A DNA stretch of 64,000 nucleotides, taken from the NCBI GenBank assembly GCA_020740775.1, contig JAHEWK010000009.1:372001-436000 (forward strand). Reading direction: 5' to 3'. This document shows positions 11,412 through 22,200 of this stretch, piece by piece. The DNA is from Ilyonectria destructans. Its lineage: Eukaryota > Ascomycota > Sordariomycetes > Hypocreales > Nectriaceae. The stretch's first letter is position 1; each line of letters opens with the position of its first letter. Made by a program: the position numbers and the translations under genes. The notes beneath the pieces are model-generated. The model was not told where the DNA came from. It did no database searches and was given only the letters and a program-made list of their open reading frames with translations.

Positions 11412-12416
11412 CTATTCGTCGTCCTGAAGGTCCACAAGCTTCAAGGAGTCCTTCCAAAGTCTTTCCTCCTTCTCAGGGTCATAGGTGTGTGCGACATACC
11501 CGGAGTCCGACGGAACGGGACTCTTCTGCTCGCCAGGGACTCCTACGTCAGCGAGGTATTTCCCGCCCTTGTTCTCCCATTGCTTGGCAATGGCAGCCCA
11601 TACAGTCGTGGCAGCACCCTGCTCGACACTTTTGATGGAGTTGGCGACGTCTGGGTTCTTTGCAAATTCAGCAAACGCTTCGGGGGGGACGTGAACCGTC
11701 AGCCCAGTGCCGATGATTCCTGGATGGACAGAAGTCGCATGAAGTCCCTTCGATCCGTAGCGACGATCGATCTCGCTCGCCATGTAGATGTTGGCTGTCT
11801 TCGACTGCGCATATGCGCCCCAGGGGTGGTAACCTCCCTTCTCATAATTGTAGTTGTCCGACTCGTTGATGCCATTTTGAGAGTGGGCATTGGAGGATAG
11901 GTTCACGACTCTGGAATGAAAGCTGGGAGTCGAACTTGCAAGCAAAGCGGGCTTCAGAAGCTGGAAGAGTAAGAAATGAGAAAGGTGATTAGTGCCGAAT
12001 TGCAACTCATGCCTGTCCTTTGTGAACTGCAAGTCTGGGATGGCCATGATCCCAGCATTGTTGACAAGGATGTTGACTTGGTCGTTTGACTTGCTAAGGA
12101 TAACTGATGCAGCAGCACGTACGCTATCCAAAGATGCGTTGTCCAGCTCAACCAGCTCAACCCGACCTTCCTCGAGGATCCCGACCAATGCGTCTTGAGC
12201 CTTCTTGAGGTCGCGAGCAGTCAGGTAGAGAGTCGCCCCGGTCGCAGCGAGGGCGCGGGCGGTCTCTATACCGATACCGGAGGACGTCCCAGTGATGGCG
12301 ATCACTTTTCCCTTAAGCTTTCCCTCGACTTCTTCGTCTTTGACGATCTGCAGGGCTGTCGGACGGGCATCGCCCGGGCCCTGAGGCTTAGTGTGAGCTA
12401 CTGCATAACGAGACAT
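11412..12416 (-). CDS. Short-chain dehydrogenase/reductase
   Basis: Intronless, 334 aa. It has TGTSSGIG (residues 42-49), NNAG (119-122), VVNLSS (170-175) and YAQSK with Tyr202/Lys206, so the active site is complete. The architecture (about 35 residues before the Rossmann fold, DPEKEERLWKDSLKLV at the C terminus) is that of fungal WW-domain-oxidoreductase-like SDRs. It is the closest relative in this window of the deleted copy at 8219-8560, pointing to a local duplication followed by loss. It is divergent from the GST, sharing about 1.05 kb of upstream DNA. Substrate not identifiable. Confidence 0.87.
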   Translation of the reverse strand: MSRYAVAHTKPQGPGDARPTALQIVKDEEVEGKLKGKVIAITGTSSGIGIETARALAATGATLYLTARDLKKAQDALVGILEEGRVELVELDNASLDSVRAAASVILSKSNDQVNILVNNAGIMAIPDLQFTKDRHELQFGTNHLSHFLLFQLLKPALLASSTPSFHSRVVNLSSNAHSQNGINESDNYNYEKGGYHPWGAYAQSKTANIYMASEIDRRYGSKGLHATSVHPGIIGTGLTVHVPPEAFAEFAKNPDVANSIKSVEQGAATTVWAAIAKQWENKGGKYLADVGVPGEQKSPVPSDSGYVAHTYDPEKEERLWKDSLKLVDLQDDE

Positions 12417-13467
12417 GTTGGACTTGTCGAATGTATTTAATGGAACCTAGTTCGTGTGCGGTTGATGATTGCAGAAGTAAGATGGATTTCCAAGAGGGTC
12501 TTTCATTATCGGACTCATGGCATTTAATACTCATGACTTCAGAGAGTCTCTGAAGTTCTTCCTCTCGGGTCTAGGATTCTGCATTCCCCAATGTAGTCTA
12601 GCCTCAATCTACGCACATATGGGGATCGAAACTACCCCAGTACGAACTTCCACACTGCGGCACTTGCCGTCTCGGCCTACGGATGAACCTACGGATGAAT
12701 ATCATCTTGCGAGGTCAATGAGATGTCCCCCCACAGCCTTCCCTTGTAGGGTCACCCAATTGCATATAAATCACAAGGCAAGCTGCGGGTCGGACTCGGG
12801 GTTAACGAGTTTCGTCCGTTCTCAACCTACTAGCCTGCTGCCCCTTATGCAACTGTCAACTTAGAAGTACACCTCACTCCATGATCTCAGCGAGCTCGGA
12901 CAAGGTAGACCCTACTACGGTGTTTATAATATGCCGCATCCGACCACACGCCAACCGTCCACACCCTGGAAGAACACCTCATGCGATGATCTCCGCGAGC
13001 TAGGACGGGGTAGACCCCACTTCGGTATTCTAAATATGCCGAACCCGACCACTTCCCACCCGTTTCACTACAGTTCACCCCTGTTTTCCTGTTAGCTCGT
13101 GACTTTGAGTGGATTCTAACAAGGGACTTTAGCCACTCACATTGAGATATCATAGCGTCAGTACTAATTCGTAGGTAGTGCGGCGGCTGAGACCTTGCTA
13201 TCCCACATTCAACCAAGGTAAACGACTGGGACATTTGTCAGCCTCCTCTCCTATCTCCGAAATTTCCGAGGCTGAATGCATGCACTTGACCTACAAACCA
13301 TTATAGAATGTGATGGAATATTGCTCGTCTACCTTAAGATGATTCAATCGAGTAGGCACCTCCTGCCCACAATCGAGTCAATTGCCCACCATCGCTTGCT
13401 AAAACCCTCCTATCCCCTGCTTTACAATACGAAATTGTCTATTCATAGACGTTATTCAGAAAACGCC
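12417..13467. other. Divergent SDR-GST intergenic region
   Basis: Holds the promoters of the minus-strand SDR and the plus-strand GST. A degenerate direct duplication of about 105 bp lies at 12864-13073 (separate entry). No coding sequence supported. Confidence 0.5.
12864..13073. repeat. Imperfect direct tandem duplication, about 105 bp unit
   Basis: The unit starting at 12864 is repeated from 12969. Both copies share TGATCTC-GCGAGCT-GGAC, GGTAGACCC, ATATGCCG, CCGACCAC and a CCAACCGT/CCACCCGT-like end in the same order and spacing, with scattered substitutions. It lies 400-600 bp upstream of the GST start and about 450 bp upstream of the SDR start, so it may carry duplicated regulatory sites. 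Confidence 0.7.
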
Positions 13468-14298
13468 ATGGCAGCATCGAAGATTAAGTTGTACACCAAT
13501 CACAACTGTCCCTGTACGTTCTGCTTCTGCACTTTGACATCGCATGCAGTTTCGCTGACCCTGACCTCTTATTTTGTAGTCGCTCACCGTGCTCACATAA
13601 CATTGAAAGAGCTGGGTCTTCCGTACGAGGAGGAAATTATTGACCTATCTGTTCCTCGAACACAGGAGTACCTAAAGATCAACCCACGTGGACTGGTGCC
13701 CGCTCTCTCATATGATGGCGAAATTATCACCGAGTCTGCCGTCGTAAGCCAATTTCTGGCTGATGCGCATCCGTCTCACCTCGTACCGGCTTCCGACAGC
13801 AAGGAGGGTGCTCTACGCCGAGCGCGCATCAACTTCTTCGTCGACACGTACAGCACGAATGTGAATTCTGTCTTTTTCAAGGTCTTTGGCGCCAAATCAG
13901 ATGACGAAGTCGATGAATTGGCCGGCGGTCTTGCGGATGTCATCGCAAAGGAGATCGAGCCTTTGTTAAAAGATGCTGCCCCATATTTTGGCGGGAGCGA
14001 GAAGGTTACAATGGCAGAGGTACGTTTTGCAGATGCGGCCGGCTAGGGGGTGACGATTGCGAGCTTGAATTAACGCACCTCCTAGGTCCTCACTGCCCCG
14101 TTCGTTGTCCGACTGATCTCATTTGCAAAGCATGGGATCTTTCCCAAGGGTTTGGATAGCTCCCTTTCGGAAAAGGCGCCCAATTTCTACCGGTGGGCGA
14201 AGGTTGTCATTGACACTCCTAGCGTGAATTTCATATATAACGAAGAGGTCATCATGGAGGCGATGAAGAAAAGAATGCCGAGGTTTAAGAGCCCCTGA
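13468..14298 (+). CDS. Glutathione S-transferase
   Basis: Three exons (13468-13513, 13580-14019, 14086-14298) give 232 aa. The N-terminal thioredoxin fold reads IKLYTNHNCPFAHRAHITLKE, putting Cys14 in a CPFAHR active-site motif like omega-type and related fungal GSTs. NPRGLVPAL with the cis-Pro and ESAVV (glutathione binding) follow near residues 58-75. The helical C-terminal domain is complete. The first intron happens to be a multiple of three, so a retained-intron product would stay open; the spliced form restores the motif. Likely cytosolic glutathione-dependent reduction or conjugation, consistent with the detoxification-type genes around it. Confidence 0.87.
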
Positions 14299-14897
14299 GG
14301 GTTATGCTGAACTTTGCAGTGGCTCGGAAACATTTCAAGTCCACTAATAGTTCATAAACGGGATCGGACTGCTGTCTTGGATTGTTGAGCATCTGAACAT
14401 ACGAACTCAAGTTTGCCTGGCAGTAGTAAGGATATACATAGAGAAGAAATTCCCGTCCAGATGACGTTTTCCCTTCGCTATCCTAGGTTGAGAGAGGGCT
14501 CGGCGAATGAGATGTCGTTTAGGACGAACAGTACTCTTGTCGATTTCCACGCAGCGAACACTATCCCTGTTCAACAGTACATTACCCCTGCTCGTATTGG
14601 GAGATAGGAGGATGTTGGATTCGGTACGTTCAATTTGATCAAATGGACAGTGCTCAAAACAGTGATGATGATGTACCGTACTTCTGTGAACTCCTATAAA
14701 CCCCAAACAGAGTTGAGAATTACGCTTTGCAACTGGCTTGGACTGCACATCCAGCGCTCAGCTTTAGGCCCTGAAATTGAACTTGGTATACTCATGTCGG
14801 CTGATTGTATAATAGTATAACTACTACGAGACTTAACTAGATCTAGACCTAAGCTGACCGCTGCCCAGCGCTTCCGGACTTGCCACTACCAATCTCT
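14299..14897. other. Intergenic region between convergent genes
   Basis: Lies between the GST 3' end and the 3' end of the NO VEIN-like gene. No gene seen. Confidence 0.45.
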
Positions 14898-17800
14898 TTA
14901 TAAAGAACCAGGCGACTCTCCAAACACAATAGAAGATCTTCCAAAATCGAACGTTGTGGCTATCCCGCCGACGGGCGTCCACCTGCTGTGACCCAGTGTT
15001 TGTGGTGCTGGGTGCGTCCGTGACGTTTGCGGCGTGACCGTCCAACTTCCGTTGGTCAACTCGAAATCCAGTCTCTCCTCCTCTTTGGCCCGAAGGGGAT
15101 CAGCGTACACCTTGACGCCGACGTGGCCAGAGTTCAGCCCGTACACGCGGAAAATGACGTATAGCTGTTTCTTCTGCTGATATGCCTGGCTTTCTCGAAT
15201 GGCTTTCATCTGCGCTCAACATGTCAGCACCCGTCTGGATAGGGTCATATGGAGAGAAAACGTGAGCGTCGTGGCGTTTTGTTTTGTTGAAATAACTAGT
15301 ATCGGTCCAGACGCGAGATAAACGGGGCGATATTCCTGAAGCTACGTTGGGAGTCATGACTTGGCTGTGAGACTCACCTGATCGAATTGATAACTGCTCA
15401 TAAAGAATGACTTCTCAAGATTCCGCATCGTGGTCTTGACCTCAATGTAGTAACCTGGCGTGGAGCCGCGCCATGTCTCATCAAGGTAGCCCCGTTCGAT
15501 GAACGCCGCAGTCAACATGCTCATCGAATCGCGGTAGAAGATGTCCGACTGCTCGGGGCCATAGTTTTTGGTCAGCTTCTCATACTCTGGGTGCGCTGCG
15601 GCAAAGTGGCGCACTACGCTCTCCCAGTTATCCCTCGAGAAGTCGGGTAGCTTCGGTTTGAGTCCCAAGAGTAGCTCGAATGTCTGCGTGCGAATTTTAG
15701 TGAGAGGTTTTTATCGTAGCAATAATCGATTGCGTCGGGGGGTTTAAGGTGGATTCGAGACTTACAAAGAGTTCACCCGCCGCGCCAACCATGCGTTGCC
15801 AGTCAGTTTGGTCGTCAGTCACGAAAGAAAACGACGTTTCTGTTGTCGACTTGTTGTCTATCACATCGAGGAGTGTCGACATGTCAAAGGCAGCGCTCTC
15901 GTACGGCAACTGCGCGACGCGGGCCTTAGCGACAACATGCTCGAGAAGGTGGGCGTATGCTGAGTCTGTTGGTAGATGACGATTTTGCCGCGCCGAAACA
16001 ACCTGAGGCGGGTAAGGCATTCCCAGTAAGTCGTCCAGACTTGGTGGAGAATCCTGCGGGGGCAATACATCTTTGCTCTGAGAATCATTCGGATTCAGCG
16101 GGTCTGACGCCTTGTCTTTGGGCTGTTTCGGCGTCGTGACGGCTGGCGGAAGCCGGACTCGGACCTTGATCTTCTTCTTCGAAGCCATGATTCTATGGGG
16201 ATCCAGTTGATCGGCCCTCAGAGCGGCTTCATCAAACGCTGGGCCTAGAAAGGGAATCGCCTTCTCGCGGAGGATTCGGAGGGCCGTCTTGGGCTGGACT
16301 TGGAGGACGCTCCCAACGGTGCATACGATCTGGGGATCAACGATACTAGGCTTGCACTTCATCAGATACGCTGCCAGCTCCAGCGGAAGTCGTGAGGCCA
16401 GGCAGTATTCTCTGTCGTCAAAGTACTCCGAGGCGGCGGGGATATAAATCCTCAGCTTGCCGCTAACGGCCTCCTCTATGCGAAGCGGGCTATCGGTTTG
16501 GCCTTCGCTCCCAGCCACGGCCGATGTTGGCATTGATTTGATGACGTTGAAAACTCTCAAGTTGATAAGGATATCACGAAGCTCGGATGTCCCCCCAGCT
16601 ACGCGAGGACTGTTGTAATGGGCCGCAATGCTGTCCTCAGATATGGTTGTTAGCACACCATGGGAAAGTAGACACACAAGTCCGGTCTACGATGACGGCT
16701 TTGATTAGCAAGAAGACTTACCTCGTCCAAACGGCAGCTCTGCGGCAGATGGTAGAGGAGAGCGTCTGATCCAACTCGAATATTCTGTATATAGAAGCCT
16801 GACCCGTCACGTAGATGGACTGCGACATGTACTTTTCCGCCAAGCCAGCAGCTTGGAGAAGCGGATCGAGACGCCTTACCGCGTCAACGTCAAAATCAAG
16901 AATTTCCACCTTGTCTCGAACCATTTCCTCGCAGGTATTTTCATCCGAGATGGCAAAGTCGTCGTTTGCCGTCAGGAGCCGTACTGGCCCGTCCCGCATG
17001 CGAACAGGAAAGACAGGAGTGTCTCGTAACTCTTTTCTCAAGGCCTCCACGCTCGATTGAAACTTTCGATGCTCCGTGGCATTAGACTCGCCTGGTAGCG
17101 TTGGCATGAGATCCTTGATAGACTCGAGGAGCACTTTCGCTTGGCTGACGGAGAGAACGGCCTTGTTTCTTTGAATCGTGGCGAGCTGTTGGAGGACCTG
17201 TGAAAAGCCCAGACCAGATATTTGGAGAACGTCTACAAACAGGCTTGACAAGTCGCGGTACACTGGCTCGAGGCATGGCATGTCTAGCGCCGCGGCGGCA
17301 CCACTCACCCACACGCACTCGGATGTCCTGAACCACCGCTTCCCTGCAGCTGCACCGGAATGCACATGGATGAGTGGATTGTCTTTGAAGGCGTTCCTGG
17401 GAGGTTAATTGGATGAGCAAGGCTTCTTTCGCGTTGGTGACGATCAATCTCCAGCGTAACAATACTGACCTGATAACATTTAAGGCTGGTTCGTCTGCCC
17501 CCTGGGCAAGGTGTTTTAGTTCCATGTACAAGTGATAGGCTCCTGTCTCCGCCTCGGAGGGATTGGAGCTGAACCGATGTTCAGCCAACGAGGTTAAAGA
17601 ATCTAGGGTCGTCTTAATATCGACGTAAGCAACGTTCCATATCCTCAGCACATCGCGGAAGAAATGCTCCAATTTCTGACGGTCCTCTGGTTGAAGGCTT
17701 TCAAGAACCGGCTCCCAGACATCCTTCAATGTCCACTCGGCGCTCGACGTCGAGTCGGGGACGGCGCTCCACCTACAAGCTGATGGGAACGTCCATTCTG

Positions 17801-20176
17801 GAGTGAAAGAAGAAGCGTCGTCGTCCGGGCCTCCCACTTTGAGTGTGCAGAGAACCCCCGGGTTCTCAGAAAACCAAGACCTGGTGCAAAGAAATCAGTT
17901 GGGCCTACGTTTGGTATCTCGGGACCAACCAGCTCATGCCATCTCAAACGTACCTTACGCGTCGAAACCCTTCATTTTCTTCTTTAACTCCCGCAAATTC
18001 GTTGCATTGCTCGAGCAATCTGACGTAAATACCAACAACCGTCTGCGTTAGTGTTTCTTTAGGCCGCACATCCTCCGCCATGACGGCTTCAAGAACGGCA
18101 AGGGTGAAGGCTAGGTCGTCGTCAGTGCCAATGTCAAAATTGATGGCAAGTTTGGTCCACGCTTCTTCTTTGCACGCGCGCTCTGTCAGTGGCTTTTCCA
18201 ATTTGAGGAAAGGCAGTGTTTTGTCTGGGTCGCCCAACAGCCAGTTCGCGCATCGCCTCAGCAGCGAAGGCAAAGGGAGATATGTCTCGAAAACTAGTCG
18301 GTTGACGCCGCTTGAGCATGTAATTTCCGTCTGTTGAATGACGCTTGTTTTCTCTTGGCTGGCTTGCCACCCTTTCCGGCCCGCAGGGTGGCAAAAGTCG
18401 TTGTAAAGACGTGATAAGAGCCGTTCCGGCTGGTCTTTCGCGATGGAGAGCCACTCGGGGGTGAGGTCGTCGGTATCTTGGTCGAACATGTCGCCCCCGG
18501 GGTGCATGAGATACAGGTATTCAAGGTGAGTGTCCGGAACCACAGCTTCTGGAGCTGATGGAGGGCCTGATGTCTGCCGCGCAGACGTTCCCTTGGGTGA
18601 GAGCAGGGATCTGACTGTTGCCGAGTCCGCGGAGACGACGCCAAGCGCTTGGTACAGCTTCCGACAATCGGGATTGGCGGCTGCCGCGGGAAGTATCATG
18701 ACAAGAGAAACATCTGGGGGAATGGGGATGCCGTCGATGTCTGGAAAGTAGACCTTTGAGCTGAGATCGGCTGGAGCCCGCAACAGCCCAGAAGCGAGGG
18801 GCAATAGCGGCATCGTCTTGAGAGCGTCTTTCCAATCCTCGCGTTGGTCTTCCCAAGCGCCGAGTACCCGCCGAGCCACGCGCGATTGCCAGTCCTCATC
18901 GCGATTCTGGTAGAATTTGACGTTCCAGGCCTCACGCTCTGTGAGAGCCCGCAGCCGGGGTATGAGATCCTTGGTTTGCACTGCTCCGAGGCCGTATTCG
19001 GTGAGAACATCAACATCTTTGCGCTCATACCTGACGGATAGATAGATAGGCTCTTCTGTTAGATCTGGGAACAGAGGGCGGCCGTCAACGTCGACCTCGT
19101 TCTCGCCAAGCCTGCGCAGCTGGGAAATGCTGTACAGTTGTCCAAGATTGCTGCCAATGTCGGTCCAAAGCAAGGGAAGTCGGCTTAACGCGTCAGCAAT
19201 CGACGTTGTGTGTTGGCTCCAAAATAGGTCGCTACGAAGAGTTGCTTGGTTAGGAAGATAGCGCATCCACTTGTACCGGAGTGCGGTGTTCCTGCAGAGT
19301 TGTTGGATGGCCTTGATGATAACGTCCACGATGGCCCGCCGTAGCATCCAATCTCCCCGGCTGTACGAGAAGATATCGCGATCGGCGGAGAGACGGAATT
19401 TGGCGTCCATCAAGAACTGCTTCTGTCAGACCCGAATAAGGAAGATATAGACAGCGGAGACTCACGTTGAAAGGTCCTTTCCGGATAGGAGTGACTACAT
19501 GCATGTTCTGCTTCTCCATCACCGGGTCTCCGTTTTCATCTATTGGGAATGCGAGGGTGACTCGCGTCGACGAAGAATCAACCAACCCCCTCAGGTCGCT
19601 GCCAACTTGCTGCCCATGGCTTGACACGTCTGAGGGGGTATACGAGAAGACGTGGAATCGGCTCGTGATCGTTGTCTTAGGCGGAGGCGTGATCTTGGAC
19701 TCTTCGGTGCGCAGCACAGCCAAACTGCCGAGAATGTCTCTGCTGAGCTGTGCCTCCCGCGACCAGACTCGTTGCTTGCGCTGATCCAGGATGGTAATGT
19801 TGATGGAACGGAGGTTGTTCAGAAACAACAAAACTGTCCCGTGGATGGCCTGCAGCTGCGCGACGATGCTGTAGCGTCGCCGATTACCTTCGTCAGGCTC
19901 CCCGGTGGAATGGGGATAGAAGTAACAAAAACGATACTCTGCTCGCAACGAAGACGCCTCAGTCGCGCCGTTGCCGTCATGGTTACACTCGACGTACACG
20001 CCGTCGTGACCTAGACGGATCGAGATGCTTGGGTCCTCTCCGGCGGCCCGGGCTGCCGAGTAGCTTTTGCCATCAGCATCCCGAAGCAACTCGGCAATGC
20101 CCCGTGCATCCAAAGTCCCCGAGCCGAGGCGGATCCGAGCGAAGTTGTCGGGCTGGACGACAGCTTGAGGCTCCAT
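14898..20176 (-). CDS. NO VEIN-like large protein (DUF3883) with degenerate HATPase-type N terminus
   Basis: Seven exons (20176-19466, 19422-17954, 17880-17470, 17396-16722, 16630-15766, 15683-15378, 15209-14898) join in frame to about 1582 aa. The C terminus has the NO VEIN/DUF3883 signature: ETWRGSTPGYYIEVKTT, then FFMSSYQFDQ, then QLYVIFRVYGLNSG and VKVYADP. The middle (LRYKWMRYLP, PLFPDLT, HYNSPRV) matches large fungal proteins that pair this domain with an Hsp90/histidine-kinase-like ATPase. The N terminus keeps SYSAARAAGEDPSISIRL and YVECNHDG but has ELLRDADGK (28-36) where the family has an Asn-containing N box, and no glycine-rich GYIGEKGIGFKS-type loop follows. The ATPase is therefore probably inactive, or the annotated 5' end has suffered a deletion. 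The 43-nt first intron is short. Function of the family in fungi is not established. Confidence 0.8.
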
Positions 20177-20574
20177 TGCTTGGGTTTGAGACGTAGAGTG
20201 GGTTCTGTTCTTGAGTGTAGTGGAGAGAGGACTTAGCCTGGCCAGGACAATCCAGTTCCCGACTTGGCCTGTTACTCTCGCAGAGCTCAGTCATCATCGT
20301 CTCTGGCAGCGTATTTATCGCTCAGCCGCACTGCAACTGGTCACGCTCACTCTGGCAGGGGTTCAGACTGAGCCTGTTGGCGCCAGGTTTATTTGAACAT
20401 TGAGAATAAGCGCCCGGTCTGCCTCGGAAAGCGTTTCAAGAGGGGCCAGGGCGGCCGCATATGGCCAATCGCCAACAAGAGATGCTTATCTAGTCTAGTT
20501 AGTTCTAGGAAAGTGTGTGAGTGCCAAGCAGTTAGCCTACTCGGCCAACGTTCAGCTGTCGCGAGAAATTTGAA
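20177..20574. other. Intergenic region upstream of the NO VEIN-like gene
   Basis: Contains its presumed promoter and the 3' side of the NLP pseudogene. No further gene seen. Confidence 0.4.
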
Positions 20575-21224
20575 TCATGTTCCACTAAACATGCGGCCGA
20601 TTAGGCCCTTACGAGTCAATATAAGGGTCGAAGCCTGGCAGAGCATGCCGGCGGCAGCCTTGAGCGAATCACCGAACTCGTCATCCAGCTTAGGACCAAC
20701 ACCGCACTTCCAAGCGTTAAGCATCTTATTGCGGAGGCCGACGCTGGGCCAGTTGTTCCAGCCGACGAGCGGGCTGCGGTAGAAGACTCCGAATGGGTTA
20801 TCGGGATGAGCGATATCGTTGCTATTGGCGAATCGGAAGCAGTGGGTGCCGCGGCCGTTCTTGTTGTAGACTAACTGGGGATGGTGGTCGTTAAGAGGGA
20901 ACGAGTTGCTGCATTGTATTTGGCGTGGCACGAGGGCGCAACGCGCACGACATTGTTGCCCGTGGAGAAGACGATAATGTTCTCCCAGTCGTGGCCGTGT
21001 CCGCCGGCGAAGCTACCGGAAGGGTCGACGGCGGCGGTGTTGTAGCAGCCGTCGGAGTCAAAGTCAAGAAGAGGATGCAGCTTGACCTCGAAGGGCTTGT
21101 GAGCCTCGGGCAAGCACTGGAGGATGTCTCGCTCGGCGAGAAACGACGAGTCTTCGAAAGGCACAGGGCTGGCCCCGGCAATCGCGAAGAGGCCAACAGA
21201 GGCGACGAGAAGCTTCTGCATCAT
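20575..21224 (-). pseudogene. Necrosis-inducing-protein (NPP1/NLP) gene, internally deleted and frameshifted
   Basis: The minus strand starts with a clear signal peptide (hydrophobic core to about residue 18). A GHGHDWE motif sits at residues 75-81, the NLP heptapeptide position, where the family usually has Arg at the third place. Only a few residues separate the conserved DGCYN segment (59-63) from this motif, so a stretch of roughly 40-50 residues usual in the family, including conserved Cys and Tyr-rich parts, is missing. A one-base frame change between about 20899 and 20935 then moves the remaining C-terminal half (YNKNGRGTHCFRFAN; GVGPKLDDEFGDSL) to another frame. No intron explains it. 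Best read as a non-functional gene. NLPs are secreted and bind plant membrane lipids. Confidence 0.8.
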
Positions 21225-21960
21225 GTTGTCGAGAATGTTGGTTTGGTAGTTGGATGAGCTTTGAGCGATGGTGTAGAGCGAGTGACTAACCGGAGGAATT
21301 AAGTCCCCTACTTATACTCCATCTATGGAGGCCTAACTGCACTACAACCTTCATGATCTGCCCGGCATTGCCATGTCAAGTCGGTGTCACAGTCTATAGC
21401 ATGCTACAATCCCAGATACTGAATGAACAAGAAGCTTGGCAATCTGGGGATGGAGAGAGTACCTGTTGTCACAGCTTACGGTGTATCTTTGTCCAACTTT
21501 CGCCGAAAAGGCACTCAATTTCCACAGTATTCGCCTGTGTTCAGCTCTGACATATCGATTTGCTTGGCAAACTAGTCCTGTTCGTGGGCAATATCCGTCC
21601 ATTGCGTGTGCGTCAATATGACCCATGGGGCTGCCCAAAGTGACTACAGCACGAAGGCGATGTCCACTCGCTCCATCCCCTTCCTATACATCTGTGCTCA
21701 GCGGCTCAGCCTTCTCGTTGGAAATGTCCGTCCCGCCCTCCGCAGAGGTGTCCGCAATGCCACCCTGTTGTTTGTGGGCATGCTTGAGGAGTTTGGGGGC
21801 GGCATTGCGTATGGATTCCAAGTCGCATGTCTGATCAATGAGCCCGGTACTACATGTAGTCTTATGAAGAAGGTTTGACAGGAACACTCCGGACATCCGA
21901 TCCCAGTGACTTGGAGGTCTGTATTGTGCTTACTATACTGGTGTAGCACTTCGTTCAAAC
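21225..21960. other. Intergenic region, no gene recognised
   Basis: Upstream of the NLP pseudogene. Short frames on both strands lack motifs and overlap one another. Confidence 0.4.
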
Positions 21961-22200
21961 AGTGGAACGGCCGCTTCCTCGCCATTGGAGGGCGGAGCAT
22001 GGCTGGCTGGGCTAGAGAATTCTAATCTAGCAGTTCTGGCAAGCCAAGATTATACTTTATCTGTTTTATTAACAAACATTAGCCTACCTGCTTTTGGCTG
22101 GGCCAGCCAAGTCCCTTCAGTATTGAAGGCCGATCTTTCAGCGGATCTCCACGTCTTAGAAAATTTCGGTCAATTCATGATAAGGCTCTTGAAGGTTCGT
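21961..22200 (+). pseudogene. Tannase/feruloyl-esterase gene relic
   Basis: The plus strand contains WNGRFLAIGG, then after a frame change GAWLAGLENSNLAVLASQDY, then PSVLKADLSADLHVLENFG. These align in order with residues 98-165 of the intact tannase that starts at 23333 (WNSRYVAIGGGAWLAG...LPASQGY...GLLTNFASRSIHD). No signal peptide, catalytic Ser region or His/Cys end is retained in a readable form. This is a decayed paralogue about 1.2 kb upstream of the working gene. Confidence 0.6.

Noticed and set aside
2984..14298. Trichothecene biosynthesis cluster
   Set aside because: Only a Tri101-like acyltransferase is present; no terpene synthase, Tri P450 or other pathway gene is in the window, and Tri101-like genes are often unlinked or unrelated.
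17082..17837. Unspliced reading of the minus-strand frame through the intron at 17397-17469
   Set aside because: Splicing restores RNAFKDNPLIHV and family-like sequence, whereas read-through soon ends in unrelated residues and a stop.
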